Shown here in pieces: positions 39,593 to 48,180 of a stretch of DNA of 64,000 nt. The notes under the pieces were generated by a model. The model was not told the origin of the DNA. It searched no databases and saw only the letters and a list, made by a program, of their open reading frames with translations. Location of the stretch: the NCBI RefSeq assembly GCF_002294985.1, contig NZ_NSGE01000012.1, positions 1 through 64,000 on the forward strand, written 5' to 3'. A program made the position numbers and the translations under genes. Every line of letters starts with the position of its first letter. Position 1 is the stretch's first letter. This DNA is from Mesorhizobium sp. WSM3862 (GTDB taxonomy: Bacteria; Pseudomonadota; Alphaproteobacteria; Rhizobiales; Rhizobiaceae).

Positions 39593-40776
39593 GTCGTTTT
39601 CCCCTGTTTTGGAATGGCACCACCCGTTCCGGCATCGGCCGGAAAGGCGCGGCAATCGTTGGGCGCGCAGGAGACCGTCACGGTCTCACCATTCGCCATC
39701 GTTGCTTCGGGGCCGAGCTTGACGGTCAGCACCTGGTCATTGGCGAGCCTGGCCAGAAGCCGCAGGTGGTCGCCGAGATAGATGCGCCCGTCGACAGTTG
39801 CCGCCAGTGCGTTGCCGCCATCGGCGGCGGCCGACAGGTTGAGCCGCTCGGGCCGGACGGCGACATGGCAGGGACTGCCTTGCGTCACGCCGACCGCCAG
39901 CGCGGCGATCTCGCCGCCGCCGTTCAACTGGACGCGGCATTGCTCCCCCGAAACGCGGTCGACCACGCCTTCCAGCGTGTTGTTCTCGCCAATGAAGCTC
40001 GCCACAAATGAGCTTTGCGGGGTGTTGTAGAGATCGTCAGGCGAGCCGAGCTGGGCGATGCCGCCCTGATTGAAGACCGCGACGCGGTCGGACATCGTCA
40101 GCGCCTCGCTCTGGTCGTGCGTAACATAGACGATGGTGACGCCGAGCATGGTATGGATCTGCTTGATCTCGAGCTGCATGTGCTCGCGCAACTTCTTGTC
40201 GAGGGCGCCCAGCGGCTCGTCCATCAGCACCAGGCTCGGCTGGAACACCAGCGCCCGGGCAAGCGCCACGCGCTGCTGCTGGCCGCCGGAAAGCTGCGCC
40301 GGGCGGCGGTCGCCGAATTGCTTCAGCCGCACCATGTCGAGCACGCGGCCGACGCGGGCCGCGATGTCCGCCTTGCTCACCTGGCGGACGGACAGCGGAA
40401 AGCCGACATTCTCCTCGACCGTCATATGCGGGAACAGCGCATAGTTCTGGAACACCATGCCGATGTTGCGCTGATAGGGCGGCAATCGGTCGACCGGCTG
40501 GCCCTCCAGCGTGATCGTGCCATGCGTCGGCCGCTCGAAGCCGGCGAGCATATTGAGCGTCGTCGTCTTGCCGGAACCGGAGGGCCCGAGCAGCGTCAAG
40601 AACTCGCCGCGCGCAACGCTGAGGTTCATCCGCGTCACCGCGAAGGTCCGCCCGTCATAGGATTTCTCGACCTCGGCGAATTCGACGAAGCCTGGCCCGG
40701 CGCTCGCCAGCACGGGACGCGCAGTGGCAGCTCCGTGGGCCGGCGCAGCGGCTTGGCTGGCGCTCATCGCCCTCAA
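39589..40776 (-). CDS. ABC transporter ATP-binding protein, PotA-like
   Basis: A 395-residue ATPase. Walker A GPSGSGKTTTLNMLAG, Q-loop VFQNYALFPHMTV, signature LSGGQQQRVALARAL, Walker B LVLMDEPLGALDKKLR, and a C-terminal TOBE domain (from ~285). ATG 40776 or 40767 are both possible; a 25-residue Ala/Pro-rich preface precedes the conserved VEFAEVEKSYDG. First gene of the operon and divergent from the MocR regulator, which probably controls it. Confidence 0.92.
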   Translation of the reverse strand: MRAMSASQAAAPAHGAATARPVLASAGPGFVEFAEVEKSYDGRTFAVTRMNLSVARGEFLTLLGPSGSGKTTTLNMLAGFERPTHGTITLEGQPVDRLPPYQRNIGMVFQNYALFPHMTVEENVGFPLSVRQVSKADIAARVGRVLDMVRLKQFGDRRPAQLSGGQQQRVALARALVFQPSLVLMDEPLGALDKKLREHMQLEIKQIHTMLGVTIVYVTHDQSEALTMSDRVAVFNQGGIAQLGSPDDLYNTPQSSFVASFIGENNTLEGVVDRVSGEQCRVQLNGGGEIAALAVGVTQGSPCHVAVRPERLNLSAAADGGNALAATVDGRIYLGDHLRLLARLANDQVLTVKLGPEATMANGETVTVSCAPNDCRAFPADAGTGGAIPKQGKTT

Positions 40777-40873
40777 CCCCGGCTGCCAGCGTGCGATTTA
40801 TCAAATGGCTTGCGATCCATGCCTCGTCCTCCCGGTACCGGCCGCGAACTACGCGCGCCGTCCGACTTGTATG

Positions 40874-41026
40874 ATCACACAATTAGGCTGGAACCGACCA
40901 TAGATGCGGACAAGTTTGCCCGTCAAGCCGTAAAACGCGGCATTGTGTGATAATTTTCCCGAAGTTGAGTGTAGGACAATTTCTATTGTCGGGATCGTTG
41001 TCTTATGCTAAATGCCCGACAACTCA
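40874..41026. promoter_or_regulatory. Inverted repeats in the potA-mocR divergent promoter
   Basis: ATCACACAAT (40874-40883) is the exact inverse of ATTGTGTGAT (40942-40951), with 58 bases between. Closer to the MocR start, GACAAT-TTCT-ATTGTC (40975-40990) is a perfect 16-bp palindrome, and further TTGTC (about 40999) and CGACAA (about 41020) copies follow. MocR regulators usually bind paired direct or inverted sites next to their own gene, so these are plausible operators for autoregulation and control of the importer (inference). Confidence 0.5.
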
Positions 41027-41051
41027 GTACCAGCCGCAGTTCGAAATCCGC

Positions 41052-42440
41052 ATGCTCGAAAATCTTCGCCTCACCGAGGACGAAAGCCCTGTCTATCGCC
41101 GCCTTGCCGACGCGATCGCCGAACGCATCGCAGCCGGCACGCTTGCCGTCGGCGACCGGCTGCCGCCGCAGCGCGAGATCGCGCGCGCCCTGGGCATCAA
41201 TGTCACGACCGTGACGCGGGCGTTGTCCACCCTGCAGGAGCAAGGCCTTCTTGAGGCGCGTCCCGGACGCGGCACCACGGTTGCCGCCCGCGACATCGTC
41301 GAGCGGCCGGGCTTCGTGTCAGCGCCGAGCGACCAGAGCGGCGTCATCGACCTCTCGGTCAACCGGCCGCCTACGTCAGCCTATCTCGACGCCGTTGCGA
41401 CGCTGATGCCGCGTCTTTCCAAGGATCGCCACTACGCTTCGTTGCAGGATTATCATCCGCCGGAGGGACCGCTTTGGGGTCGTGTCGCGGTCGCCGATTG
41501 GTTCAAAACCGTCGCCGGTGAAGGGGACCCGGGCCGCGTCGTGCTCGCCGCCGGCGCCCAGCATGGCCTGGACTGCGTTCTTGGCGCCGTCACCCGGCAG
41601 GGCGAGGTGGTGCTGGCCGACGAGGTGACCTACCAGGGCATCAATGCCCTCTGCCGCGTGCACGGGCTTGATCTCAGGGGCGTTGCCATGGATCGCGGTG
41701 GGATGCGGCCGGACGCCTTCGAGGCGGCTTGCGCGCAGCTTCGCCCGCGCGCGGTATTCCTCGTGCCGACGCTGCACAATCCGACGACAATCACGTTGAG
41801 CCAGGAGCGTCGGCGCGAACTCGCCTCGGTCGCCCGGCGCCACAACGTGCTGATCATCGAGGACGACGTCTACCGGCCGCTGGCCGACGATCCGCCGCCG
41901 TCCTTCGCCAGCCTCGAGCCGGAGCTGACGATCCATCTCGGCGCGCTGTCAAAATGCGTCGCGCCCGGCCTGCGCCTCGGCTTCGTCATCGCCCCGCGCC
42001 CGATCGCCGGCCAGGTCGCCGCGGCGCTGCGCATCAACTGCTGGAGCATCAGCCCGCTGACCGCACTGATCGGAGCCAGGCTGCTCGAGGAGGGCGCCGC
42101 CGCCCGCATCATCGACATCCAGAAACAGGAACTGCGCCAGCGTCAGGCTATCCTGAGCGACATCCTCGGCCGCTTCGACATCCAGAGCCAGCCGACCTCG
42201 ACCCATGCCTGGCTGCGCCTGCCCGAGCCGTGGCGCGGCGCGGGCTTTGCCCGCACCTGCCTGGAGCGCGGCGTCGCCGTCCTGCCAGGTGATGCCTTCG
42301 CCGTCGGCCGCGAGCCGGTCCAGCACGGCGTGCGCATCAATGTCGGCGCGGCGCGATCGCAAGAGGATCTGCGCTCGGCGCTCACCACCATGGCCGAGCT
42401 GCTCGCCGCCGGCCATTTGCAACTGCCTGGCTTTGTCTGA
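41052..42440 (+). CDS. MocR/GabR-type regulator (GntR HTH fused to class I aminotransferase domain)
   Basis: A 462-residue PLP-dependent transcription regulator. The winged HTH (8-75) has AGTLAVGDRLPPQREIARAL and TVTRALSTLQEQGLLEARPG. The aminotransferase-like domain retains the PLP lysine in HLGALSKCVAPGLRLGF and LHNPTTITLSQERR. ATG 41052 is chosen for the family-typical start; the open frame upstream to 40947 crosses the operators. The neighbouring oxidase gene follows after four bases, so the two are co-transcribed. Effector is probably an amino compound. Confidence 0.93.
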   Translation: MLENLRLTEDESPVYRRLADAIAERIAAGTLAVGDRLPPQREIARALGINVTTVTRALSTLQEQGLLEARPGRGTTVAARDIVERPGFVSAPSDQSGVIDLSVNRPPTSAYLDAVATLMPRLSKDRHYASLQDYHPPEGPLWGRVAVADWFKTVAGEGDPGRVVLAAGAQHGLDCVLGAVTRQGEVVLADEVTYQGINALCRVHGLDLRGVAMDRGGMRPDAFEAACAQLRPRAVFLVPTLHNPTTITLSQERRRELASVARRHNVLIIEDDVYRPLADDPPPSFASLEPELTIHLGALSKCVAPGLRLGFVIAPRPIAGQVAAALRINCWSISPLTALIGARLLEEGAAARIIDIQKQELRQRQAILSDILGRFDIQSQPTSTHAWLRLPEPWRGAGFARTCLERGVAVLPGDAFAVGREPVQHGVRINVGAARSQEDLRSALTTMAELLAAGHLQLPGFV

Positions 42441-42444
42441 GACC

Positions 42445-43689
42445 ATGGCCTCCTCGCCGAAATCAGTCGAGATCGCCATCATCGGCGCCGGCGTCATCGG
42501 GCTGGCGACCGCTTTGCGCCTTGCCGGCGAGGGTCGCGAGGTCCTGCTCATCGACCCGCACGAGCCCGGCTCGGGCGCTTCGTTCGGGAATGCCGGCACG
42601 ATTGCCGAATATGCCTGCATGCCGGTCGGCAATCCCGGCGTGCTGCACGCGTTGCCGAAGCTGCTGCTCGATCCCGAAAGCCCGTTCTCGCTGCGCTGGG
42701 CAGCGCTTTTCCAGCTCGCGCCATGGCTCATCCGCTTTGTCCGCCAGTCGCTGCCGGCGGCAACCCGCGCCAATGCACTGGCGCTTGCCGGCTTGCTCGC
42801 CGAAGCGCTGCCGGCCTGGGGCGAAATGGTGCAGGAGGCCGGACTTCAGGATCTTATGCGCCGCAATGGCTGCCTCTATGTCTATCGCCGCAACAGCGAT
42901 TTTGCCGCCTCCGAGAGTGGACGGGCTTTGCGCGCCGAGCTCGGCGTTCATCAGCAGGTTCTGACCGCCGATCAGGTGGGCGCGCTGGAGCCGCGGCTGG
43001 CGGCGTTCGAGACCCAGGGGCTCTATTTCCCGGATTCGATCAATGTCAGCGATCCCAAGGCGGTGATGGCGCGGCTGGCGGCAGCCGCTACCGCCAGGGG
43101 TGCTCAACTCATGCGCGCGAGCGTCACCGGCCTCGCAACGGGGGCAGGCGGCGTGCGGCTGAGCGGCCCGGGCCTCGCCGTCACGGCGCAAAAAGTAGTG
43201 ATTGCGGCGGGCGCGCGGTCGCGGCCGCTCGCTGCCCGGGCCGGCGACCGGATCCCGTTGGAGACCGAGCGCGGCTATCATCTCGAGTTTCCGACCACGA
43301 CACCTTTGCTCAACCGCCCGGTCTGCCCGGTCGATCTCGGTTTCTACATGACGCCGATGGACGGCAGGCTGAGAGTTGCCGGCACCGTCGAGCTGGGTAG
43401 GCTCGAAGCAGGGGCCAATCCGCGCCGGCTGGCGCTGCTCGATCGCGGTGTGCGGCAGTTCTTCCCCGATCTCGGCCAGCCATCGTCGCAATGGCTAGGC
43501 TTCCGGCCGTCCCTGCCGGACTCGCGCCCTGTGATCGGACCCTCGAGGAAATCGCCGGACGTGATCTACGCCTTCGGCCACGGTCACCTCGGACTCACCC
43601 TCGCACCAATTACTGCCCGACTAGTCGCCGACGTGATTCACGGAAAGGACAGCACATTGCTGTCCGCCTTCAGCTCGGCCCGGTTCTGA
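42445..43689 (+). CDS. FAD-dependent D-amino-acid dehydrogenase-like oxidoreductase (DadA family)
   Basis: A 414-residue DAO-superfamily flavoenzyme. FAD motif IIGAGVIGLATALRLAGEG is near residue 11, then GSGASFGNAGTIAEYACMPV as in DadA. The C-terminus has VIYAFGHGHLGLTLAPITAR, the conserved flavin-proximal stretch. It would oxidise a D-amino acid or secondary amine to the keto acid. ATG 42445 lies four bases after mocR; together with the divergent Pot-type importer it suggests uptake and oxidation of one amino compound. Confidence 0.9.
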   Translation: MASSPKSVEIAIIGAGVIGLATALRLAGEGREVLLIDPHEPGSGASFGNAGTIAEYACMPVGNPGVLHALPKLLLDPESPFSLRWAALFQLAPWLIRFVRQSLPAATRANALALAGLLAEALPAWGEMVQEAGLQDLMRRNGCLYVYRRNSDFAASESGRALRAELGVHQQVLTADQVGALEPRLAAFETQGLYFPDSINVSDPKAVMARLAAAATARGAQLMRASVTGLATGAGGVRLSGPGLAVTAQKVVIAAGARSRPLAARAGDRIPLETERGYHLEFPTTTPLLNRPVCPVDLGFYMTPMDGRLRVAGTVELGRLEAGANPRRLALLDRGVRQFFPDLGQPSSQWLGFRPSLPDSRPVIGPSRKSPDVIYAFGHGHLGLTLAPITARLVADVIHGKDSTLLSAFSSARF

Positions 43690-43716
43690 ACAGGCGAATC
43701 CCACGTTTGACCGCGA

Positions 43717-44235
43717 CTAGAGGTTCCGGCGGCGGGCGGAAACTCGCCCCGGACCGTCGCCGTCTATCGGTCGCATTGCGGTCAGGCCGGCTTCGATGGA
43801 TCTGAGAAGCTCAAGCGCGGCATTGAGCTTGCGTGTGTCGCCGCCGGCGGCCTCGGATACGGCAGTTGCCCACTCCTTGCGCACCAGGGCGTAATTGTGG
43901 GCTCCCCGCCGGGTGCGGTGGACGCTGACGCCCCGGCGATCTTGCGGGTCGACATGGCGCTCGATCAGCCCCTTGCCTTCCAGGTCGCGCAGCACGGTGG
44001 AAACATTGGTGCGCTGCAGCCCGGTCGCCGTCGCGATCTGGCTGGGCGTTGCGGAAGCGTGCGCAACGAGGTGGCGCATCACCATGCCCTCCGATTGCGA
44101 CAGCGACAGCGCTTTTTCGTCCCGGTAACCGCGAAATTGAATCTCACGGGCAATGATGAGAATCAAGTCGGCCAGGTCCGCCCAGCGAACAGCCGGGGGA
44201 GCTTTGCGTGCGGACGATTCCGGGTCGGTTTCCAT
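43717..44235 (-). CDS. MarR-family transcriptional regulator
   Basis: A 172-residue winged-helix repressor. The DNA-binding region is ATPSQIATATGLQRTNVSTV with LRDLEGKGLIERHVDPQDRR, the MarR wing. Dimerisation helices flank it at both ends. It is divergent from a DHA2 exporter with 92 bases between, the classic arrangement for a drug-responsive repressor and its pump. Confidence 0.93.
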   Translation of the reverse strand: METDPESSARKAPPAVRWADLADLILIIAREIQFRGYRDEKALSLSQSEGMVMRHLVAHASATPSQIATATGLQRTNVSTVLRDLEGKGLIERHVDPQDRRGVSVHRTRRGAHNYALVRKEWATAVSEAAGGDTRKLNAALELLRSIEAGLTAMRPIDGDGPGRVSARRRNL

Positions 44236-44275
44236 AGGGCGCAGTTTACAGACTTCGAACGGCTATGTATATGAG

Positions 44276-44288
44276 CATAATCATTATG
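44276..44288. promoter_or_regulatory. MarR operator candidate
   Basis: CATAAT-C-ATTATG is a perfect inverted repeat in the 92-base AT-rich divergent promoter, 40 bases from both starts. A looser related sequence (ATAACTATGATTTCAT) follows at ~44294. MarR dimers bind 12-20 bp AT-rich palindromes placed over promoters, so this is the likely site. Confidence 0.6.
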
Positions 44289-44327
44289 ACAATATAACTA
44301 TGATTTCATACACATCTGGAGGTTCGG

Positions 44328-45797
44328 ATGACCAACTCGACAATCGCCGCCGGGCACGCTTGGCACACACCTCGTTCCATGGCCCGCGCCGGCGGGCTGC
44401 ACGGGATTGGCGTGTACGTTCTGCTCGCCGGCGCCTTCCTGCCGATCGCCGACTTTTTCATCGTCAACGTGGCGCTGCCGACCATCGCCACCTCGCTGCA
44501 GGCTACGCCGGCCGCACTTGAGCTGGTGGTTTCAGTCTATGGTGTGGCTTACGCCGCCATGCTCGTTCTCGGCGGCAGGCTGGGCGATCGTTTTGGACGC
44601 CATAGCCTGTTCTTGGTCGGGCTCTCCGGGTTTATCCTCGCCTCTCTCGCCTGCGGTCTGGCACCCACCATCGATCTCCTTATCGCCGCCCGCCTGGTCC
44701 AGGGCGCAATGGCGGCGATGCTCGTGCCGCAGGTGCTTGCGACCTTCCAGGCCACGCTGGAAGGCGAACGCAAGACCCGGGCCATCGCGCTTTACGGCGC
44801 CACCTCGGGCATCGCCGCGGTTGTCGGCCAACTCGCCGGCGGACTGCTGGTCAGCGCCAATCTGTTCGGCACGTCCTGGCGGCCGATCTTCCTGATCAAC
44901 ATCCCGCTCGGCGTCATGGTGTTCTTCGCCTCGCGGGCGGTCGTGCCAGCCAACCGCTCGCCGCACCCCGCGGGCATCGACGTCGCCGGCACTATACTTT
45001 TCGCCGCCACGCTGACGGCTCTGCTGGTGCCGCTGACCGAAGGCCATTCGCTCGGCTGGCCGGCATGGACGTGGGCAATGCTGGCTGCAGCCGTCTTGCT
45101 TGCCGTCGCGACGGTCACCGTCGAAAGGGCCGCCGAAGCGCGCGGCGAGATGCCGTTGCTGCCGCCGTCGCTGCTCAAGCTGCCCTCGATGTCGCGCGGC
45201 CTGGCCATGATCACGCTGTTCAGCGTCGGCTTCGGCGCCTTCATGTTCGTCTTCGCGCTCACCGTCCAGAACGGGCTCGGCGCCAACCCGCTCGAAAGCG
45301 GCCTCGCCATCCTGCCGATGGCGGCGATGTTCTTCATCGGTTCAGTGGTCAGCCCGCGCATCATCGGCCGTTTCGGTCGTGGGGCGCTCGCGGCCGGGGG
45401 TCTCCTGCAGGCGCTTGGACTGGTCACGTTGATCGCAATCACCGTGTCCAGTTGGCCAAGGGTGAGCCTCCTCGAATTTGCCGTGCCGCTGGTCGTGATC
45501 GGGGCCGGACAATCGATGTTGTTTTCGGGCTTGTTCCGGGCCGTGCTCGCCGATGTCCCCAAGCATCTGGCGGGCGTCGGCAGCGGCGTCCTCATCACCC
45601 TACAGCAGTCGGGCCTGGCGCTCGGGGTCGCAACCTTGGGCACGCTCTACCTGGCACTGGAGCCGGCGAGCATTTCGCACGCCTTCGGCACGGTCATCGC
45701 ATGTCAGTTCGTCATTGTCGTCATGCTGGTCCTGTGCACCGGGCTGCTGCCGCGGTTCAACAAGGATCAGACCGACGCCCAGCCCGTGGAGATGTGA
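44328..45797 (+). CDS. MFS multidrug exporter, DHA2 family (EmrB/QacA-like)
   Basis: A 489-residue, 14-TM drug/proton antiporter. Seen: FFIVNVALPTIATSLQATPA (TM1 region, motif D1), YAAMLVLGGRLGDRFGRHSL (motif A), and GATSGIAAVVGQLAGGLLVS (motif C of exporters). Regulated presumably by the divergent MarR gene. The N-terminal ~20 residues are polar. Substrate unknown. Confidence 0.93.
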   Translation: MTNSTIAAGHAWHTPRSMARAGGLHGIGVYVLLAGAFLPIADFFIVNVALPTIATSLQATPAALELVVSVYGVAYAAMLVLGGRLGDRFGRHSLFLVGLSGFILASLACGLAPTIDLLIAARLVQGAMAAMLVPQVLATFQATLEGERKTRAIALYGATSGIAAVVGQLAGGLLVSANLFGTSWRPIFLINIPLGVMVFFASRAVVPANRSPHPAGIDVAGTILFAATLTALLVPLTEGHSLGWPAWTWAMLAAAVLLAVATVTVERAAEARGEMPLLPPSLLKLPSMSRGLAMITLFSVGFGAFMFVFALTVQNGLGANPLESGLAILPMAAMFFIGSVVSPRIIGRFGRGALAAGGLLQALGLVTLIAITVSSWPRVSLLEFAVPLVVIGAGQSMLFSGLFRAVLADVPKHLAGVGSGVLITLQQSGLALGVATLGTLYLALEPASISHAFGTVIACQFVIVVMLVLCTGLLPRFNKDQTDAQPVEM

Positions 45798-46037
45798 TTT
45801 CAAATGCCGGAACAGCGTGGAAATCACGGATCTGAGTTGCCGGGGCTGAAGGAACAGGCCGATAGCTGGCTTTAGGTGGGCGATGGTCGTCCGCGCATTC
45901 GTCATTCAACTGGGTGATGATGCTGACGGCGAACTCTGAATTGGACGGCGTAACCCATCTCGGGAACGCTATGCACGCAAAACCGGCCTCGGCGCAGGTG
46001 GGTCGCGGCCTCGACGAAAAGCACATGGAGCTCTGGG

Positions 46038-47069
46038 ATGACCGCCCCTCGCAAGATTCTCGATCACCTGTTCGACGCCACCGGAGGTGCCGAGCCCCGG
46101 CTGACCAGCGGCGACATCGTCAATCCGAGCCGCCGCGCATTTTTGGCCGCCGGCTGCTTTTGTCTGGCCTGCGGCCTGGCGACGCCGTTGTTCGCTGGCG
46201 CGCCCATGGCCAAAAGCCAGGCACCTGGGTTCCATCGTTTGACGCTCGGCGATTTTGAGATAACGGCGCTGTCCGATGGCAGCAATATGCTGCCCGCGAC
46301 GAAGTTGCTGCAGGGCGACCCGGCGCGGATCGAGGAAGCACTCAAACGCAACTATCTCACCGAGGTCGTCGAGACGTCGCACAATTCCTTTCTCGTCAAT
46401 ACCGGAGCCAGGCTGGCGCTGATCGACGCTGGTGCCGGGTCTCTGTTAGGCCCTGGCACCGGCCACCTGCTGAGCAATCTCAGCGCATCAGGCTATCGGC
46501 CGGAGCAGATCGATGAGATCTACCTCACGCACCTGCACACCGACCACGTCGGCGGTCTCATGGTCGACGGCCAGAGAGCCTTCCCCAACGCCGTCGTGCG
46601 TGTCGAAAAGCGCGACACCGACTATTGGCTGAGCGAGGCAAACATGCACGCGGCTCCCGCTGAAGCGAAGCGGTTCTTTCAGGCCGCCATGGCATCGATC
46701 GGGCCATATCTGCAAGCGGGCAAGCTCGCCGTTTTCGATGGCAACACCGATCTGGTGCCCGGCGTGCGTGCACAAACCGCCTATGGCCACACACCTGGAC
46801 ATACAATGTATGTGGTCGAGAGCAAAGGCGAGAAGATCGTCCTGTGGGGCGACGTCGTGCATGTCGCCGCGGTACAATTCAAGGACCCGTCCATCACGAT
46901 CCAGTATGACGCCGACGCATCGGAAGCCGAGCGCGTGCACGAGCGCGCGTTCGCCGATGCGGCTGACAGCGGCTATATCGTAGGCGGCGCCCACATATCG
47001 TTTCCTGGGCTTGGCCGTGTCCGGCGCGACGCCGCGAACGTCTACTCATATGTGCCCCTGAACGGTTAG
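46038..47069 (+). CDS. Tat-exported metallo-beta-lactamase-fold hydrolase
   Basis: A 343-residue MBL-superfamily hydrolase. The twin-arginine signal SRRAFLAAGCFCLACGLATP is at residues 31-50, so it acts in the periplasm. Zinc ligands appear in YLTHLHTDHVGG, TPGHTMY, and LWGDVVH. Its best-known relatives are N-acyl-homoserine lactonase/quorum-quenching-like and methyl parathion hydrolase-like enzymes, which share SFLVNTGARLALIDAGAGSL; substrate is open. The 30 residues before the twin Arg are unusually long for a Tat n-region, but no alternative start is evident. It stands alone, 240 bases after the exporter gene. Confidence 0.85.
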   Translation: MTAPRKILDHLFDATGGAEPRLTSGDIVNPSRRAFLAAGCFCLACGLATPLFAGAPMAKSQAPGFHRLTLGDFEITALSDGSNMLPATKLLQGDPARIEEALKRNYLTEVVETSHNSFLVNTGARLALIDAGAGSLLGPGTGHLLSNLSASGYRPEQIDEIYLTHLHTDHVGGLMVDGQRAFPNAVVRVEKRDTDYWLSEANMHAAPAEAKRFFQAAMASIGPYLQAGKLAVFDGNTDLVPGVRAQTAYGHTPGHTMYVVESKGEKIVLWGDVVHVAAVQFKDPSITIQYDADASEAERVHERAFADAADSGYIVGGAHISFPGLGRVRRDAANVYSYVPLNG

Positions 47070-47174
47070 AACTGGTGCCGCGAGGAAGCCGGATCCATCT
47101 GCGCCAGTGACATCCTGGATGTCGCTTCCGCCGTAAGATCATGTCGTTCCCACGAGCGGCGCTTCTCCAACCAG

Positions 47175-48086
47175 CTAGCCATCGAAGGACGAACCGCAGG
47201 CGTCCGTCACGAGCGCGCGAAACCATTGGTGGGCGGGGTGCTGCTGCAATCGTTCGTGCCAGATCAGCTTGTAGAGCAGTTTCTCGGTTTCGAACGGCAA
47301 CTCGCACACCACCAAGTCACGTCCATCCGCAATGGTTCGCCATGGTCCATTGAAGAAGCCGAGCGGCACGCAGGTGATGAGGTCGCTACGCGAGACAATC
47401 TTCAGCGCGTCGGCAAAGTGATTGACCACAACGGCGATCGTCCTTGTCCGTCCCGTCAGGCTGAGCCAGCCATCCACCAAGCCGCGTTCCAGACCGGACG
47501 GGGTCGCCAAGACGTGCGCCGCGGCGGTGAATCGATCGAGCGTCAGGCAATCGGCCAGGTCATGTCCGCCGCGCATGACGCAAACGTAGCGATCTGTCCG
47601 CAGGCTCCGCACATGCATTTCTCTTGGCAGCGAGGCAAACATGCCCACGGCGCAGTCAAGGGTGCCGCGATCGATTCCTTCCAGGGAGCCTTCATGGGTA
47701 TGCACCGCGAAGGAAACGCGGGCGCGCGGCGCCGCGGCCTGCAATTTCAGCGTAATTTCGCTGACGCCTTCCATCGCGAGACTGTCGGTGACGGCAATGC
47801 GAAAACTGGTCGCATCCGACGCGGGATCGAACTCGTCGGGCGCGAAAGAAGCGCGAATTGCCGTGAGCGAGCGATGAAGGTCGGGCCACATCGCGACCAT
47901 GCGAGCGGTGGGCTGGACCCCCGTTGCCGTCTTGAGGAAAAGTTGATCTTTAGTGAGGCGGCGGGCTCGACGCAACGCATTGCTGACCGCCGGCTGGCTC
48001 ATCGCCAGGCTCGAGGCCGCACGTGTCACATTCCTCTCCAGCATGATGGTCTCAAGGACCGCAATCAGGTTCAGATCAAGGCGCAC
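47175..48086 (-). CDS. LysR-family transcriptional regulator
   Basis: A 303-residue LTTR. The HTH is NVTRAASSLAMSQPAVSNAL at residues ~18-37. The effector domain spans ~90-300. No ATG is present at the conserved beginning; GTG 48086 (RLDLNLIAVLETIMLERNVT) or GTG 48095 are the candidates, the former with GGGTGA six bases upstream. The open frame continues to 48434 inside the divergent gene and is not coding there. It is transcribed away from the rraA operon, whose promoter it shares. Confidence 0.9.
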   Translation of the reverse strand: MRLDLNLIAVLETIMLERNVTRAASSLAMSQPAVSNALRRARRLTKDQLFLKTATGVQPTARMVAMWPDLHRSLTAIRASFAPDEFDPASDATSFRIAVTDSLAMEGVSEITLKLQAAAPRARVSFAVHTHEGSLEGIDRGTLDCAVGMFASLPREMHVRSLRTDRYVCVMRGGHDLADCLTLDRFTAAAHVLATPSGLERGLVDGWLSLTGRTRTIAVVVNHFADALKIVSRSDLITCVPLGFFNGPWRTIADGRDLVVCELPFETEKLLYKLIWHERLQQHPAHQWFRALVTDACGSSFDG

Positions 48087-48180
48087 GTTATTCACCCAGC
48101 AAATGATGCATTGGTCGATTCTAAATTGGACGCATTGATGGCGGCAAGCCATCCTGATGCCGCTGATCGGAGGATAAGGC

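Noticed and set aside
38633-39781. 382-codon rightward frame opposite the Pot binding protein
   Set aside because: Antisense shadow of the intact potD/potA-like genes; no start signal or motif.
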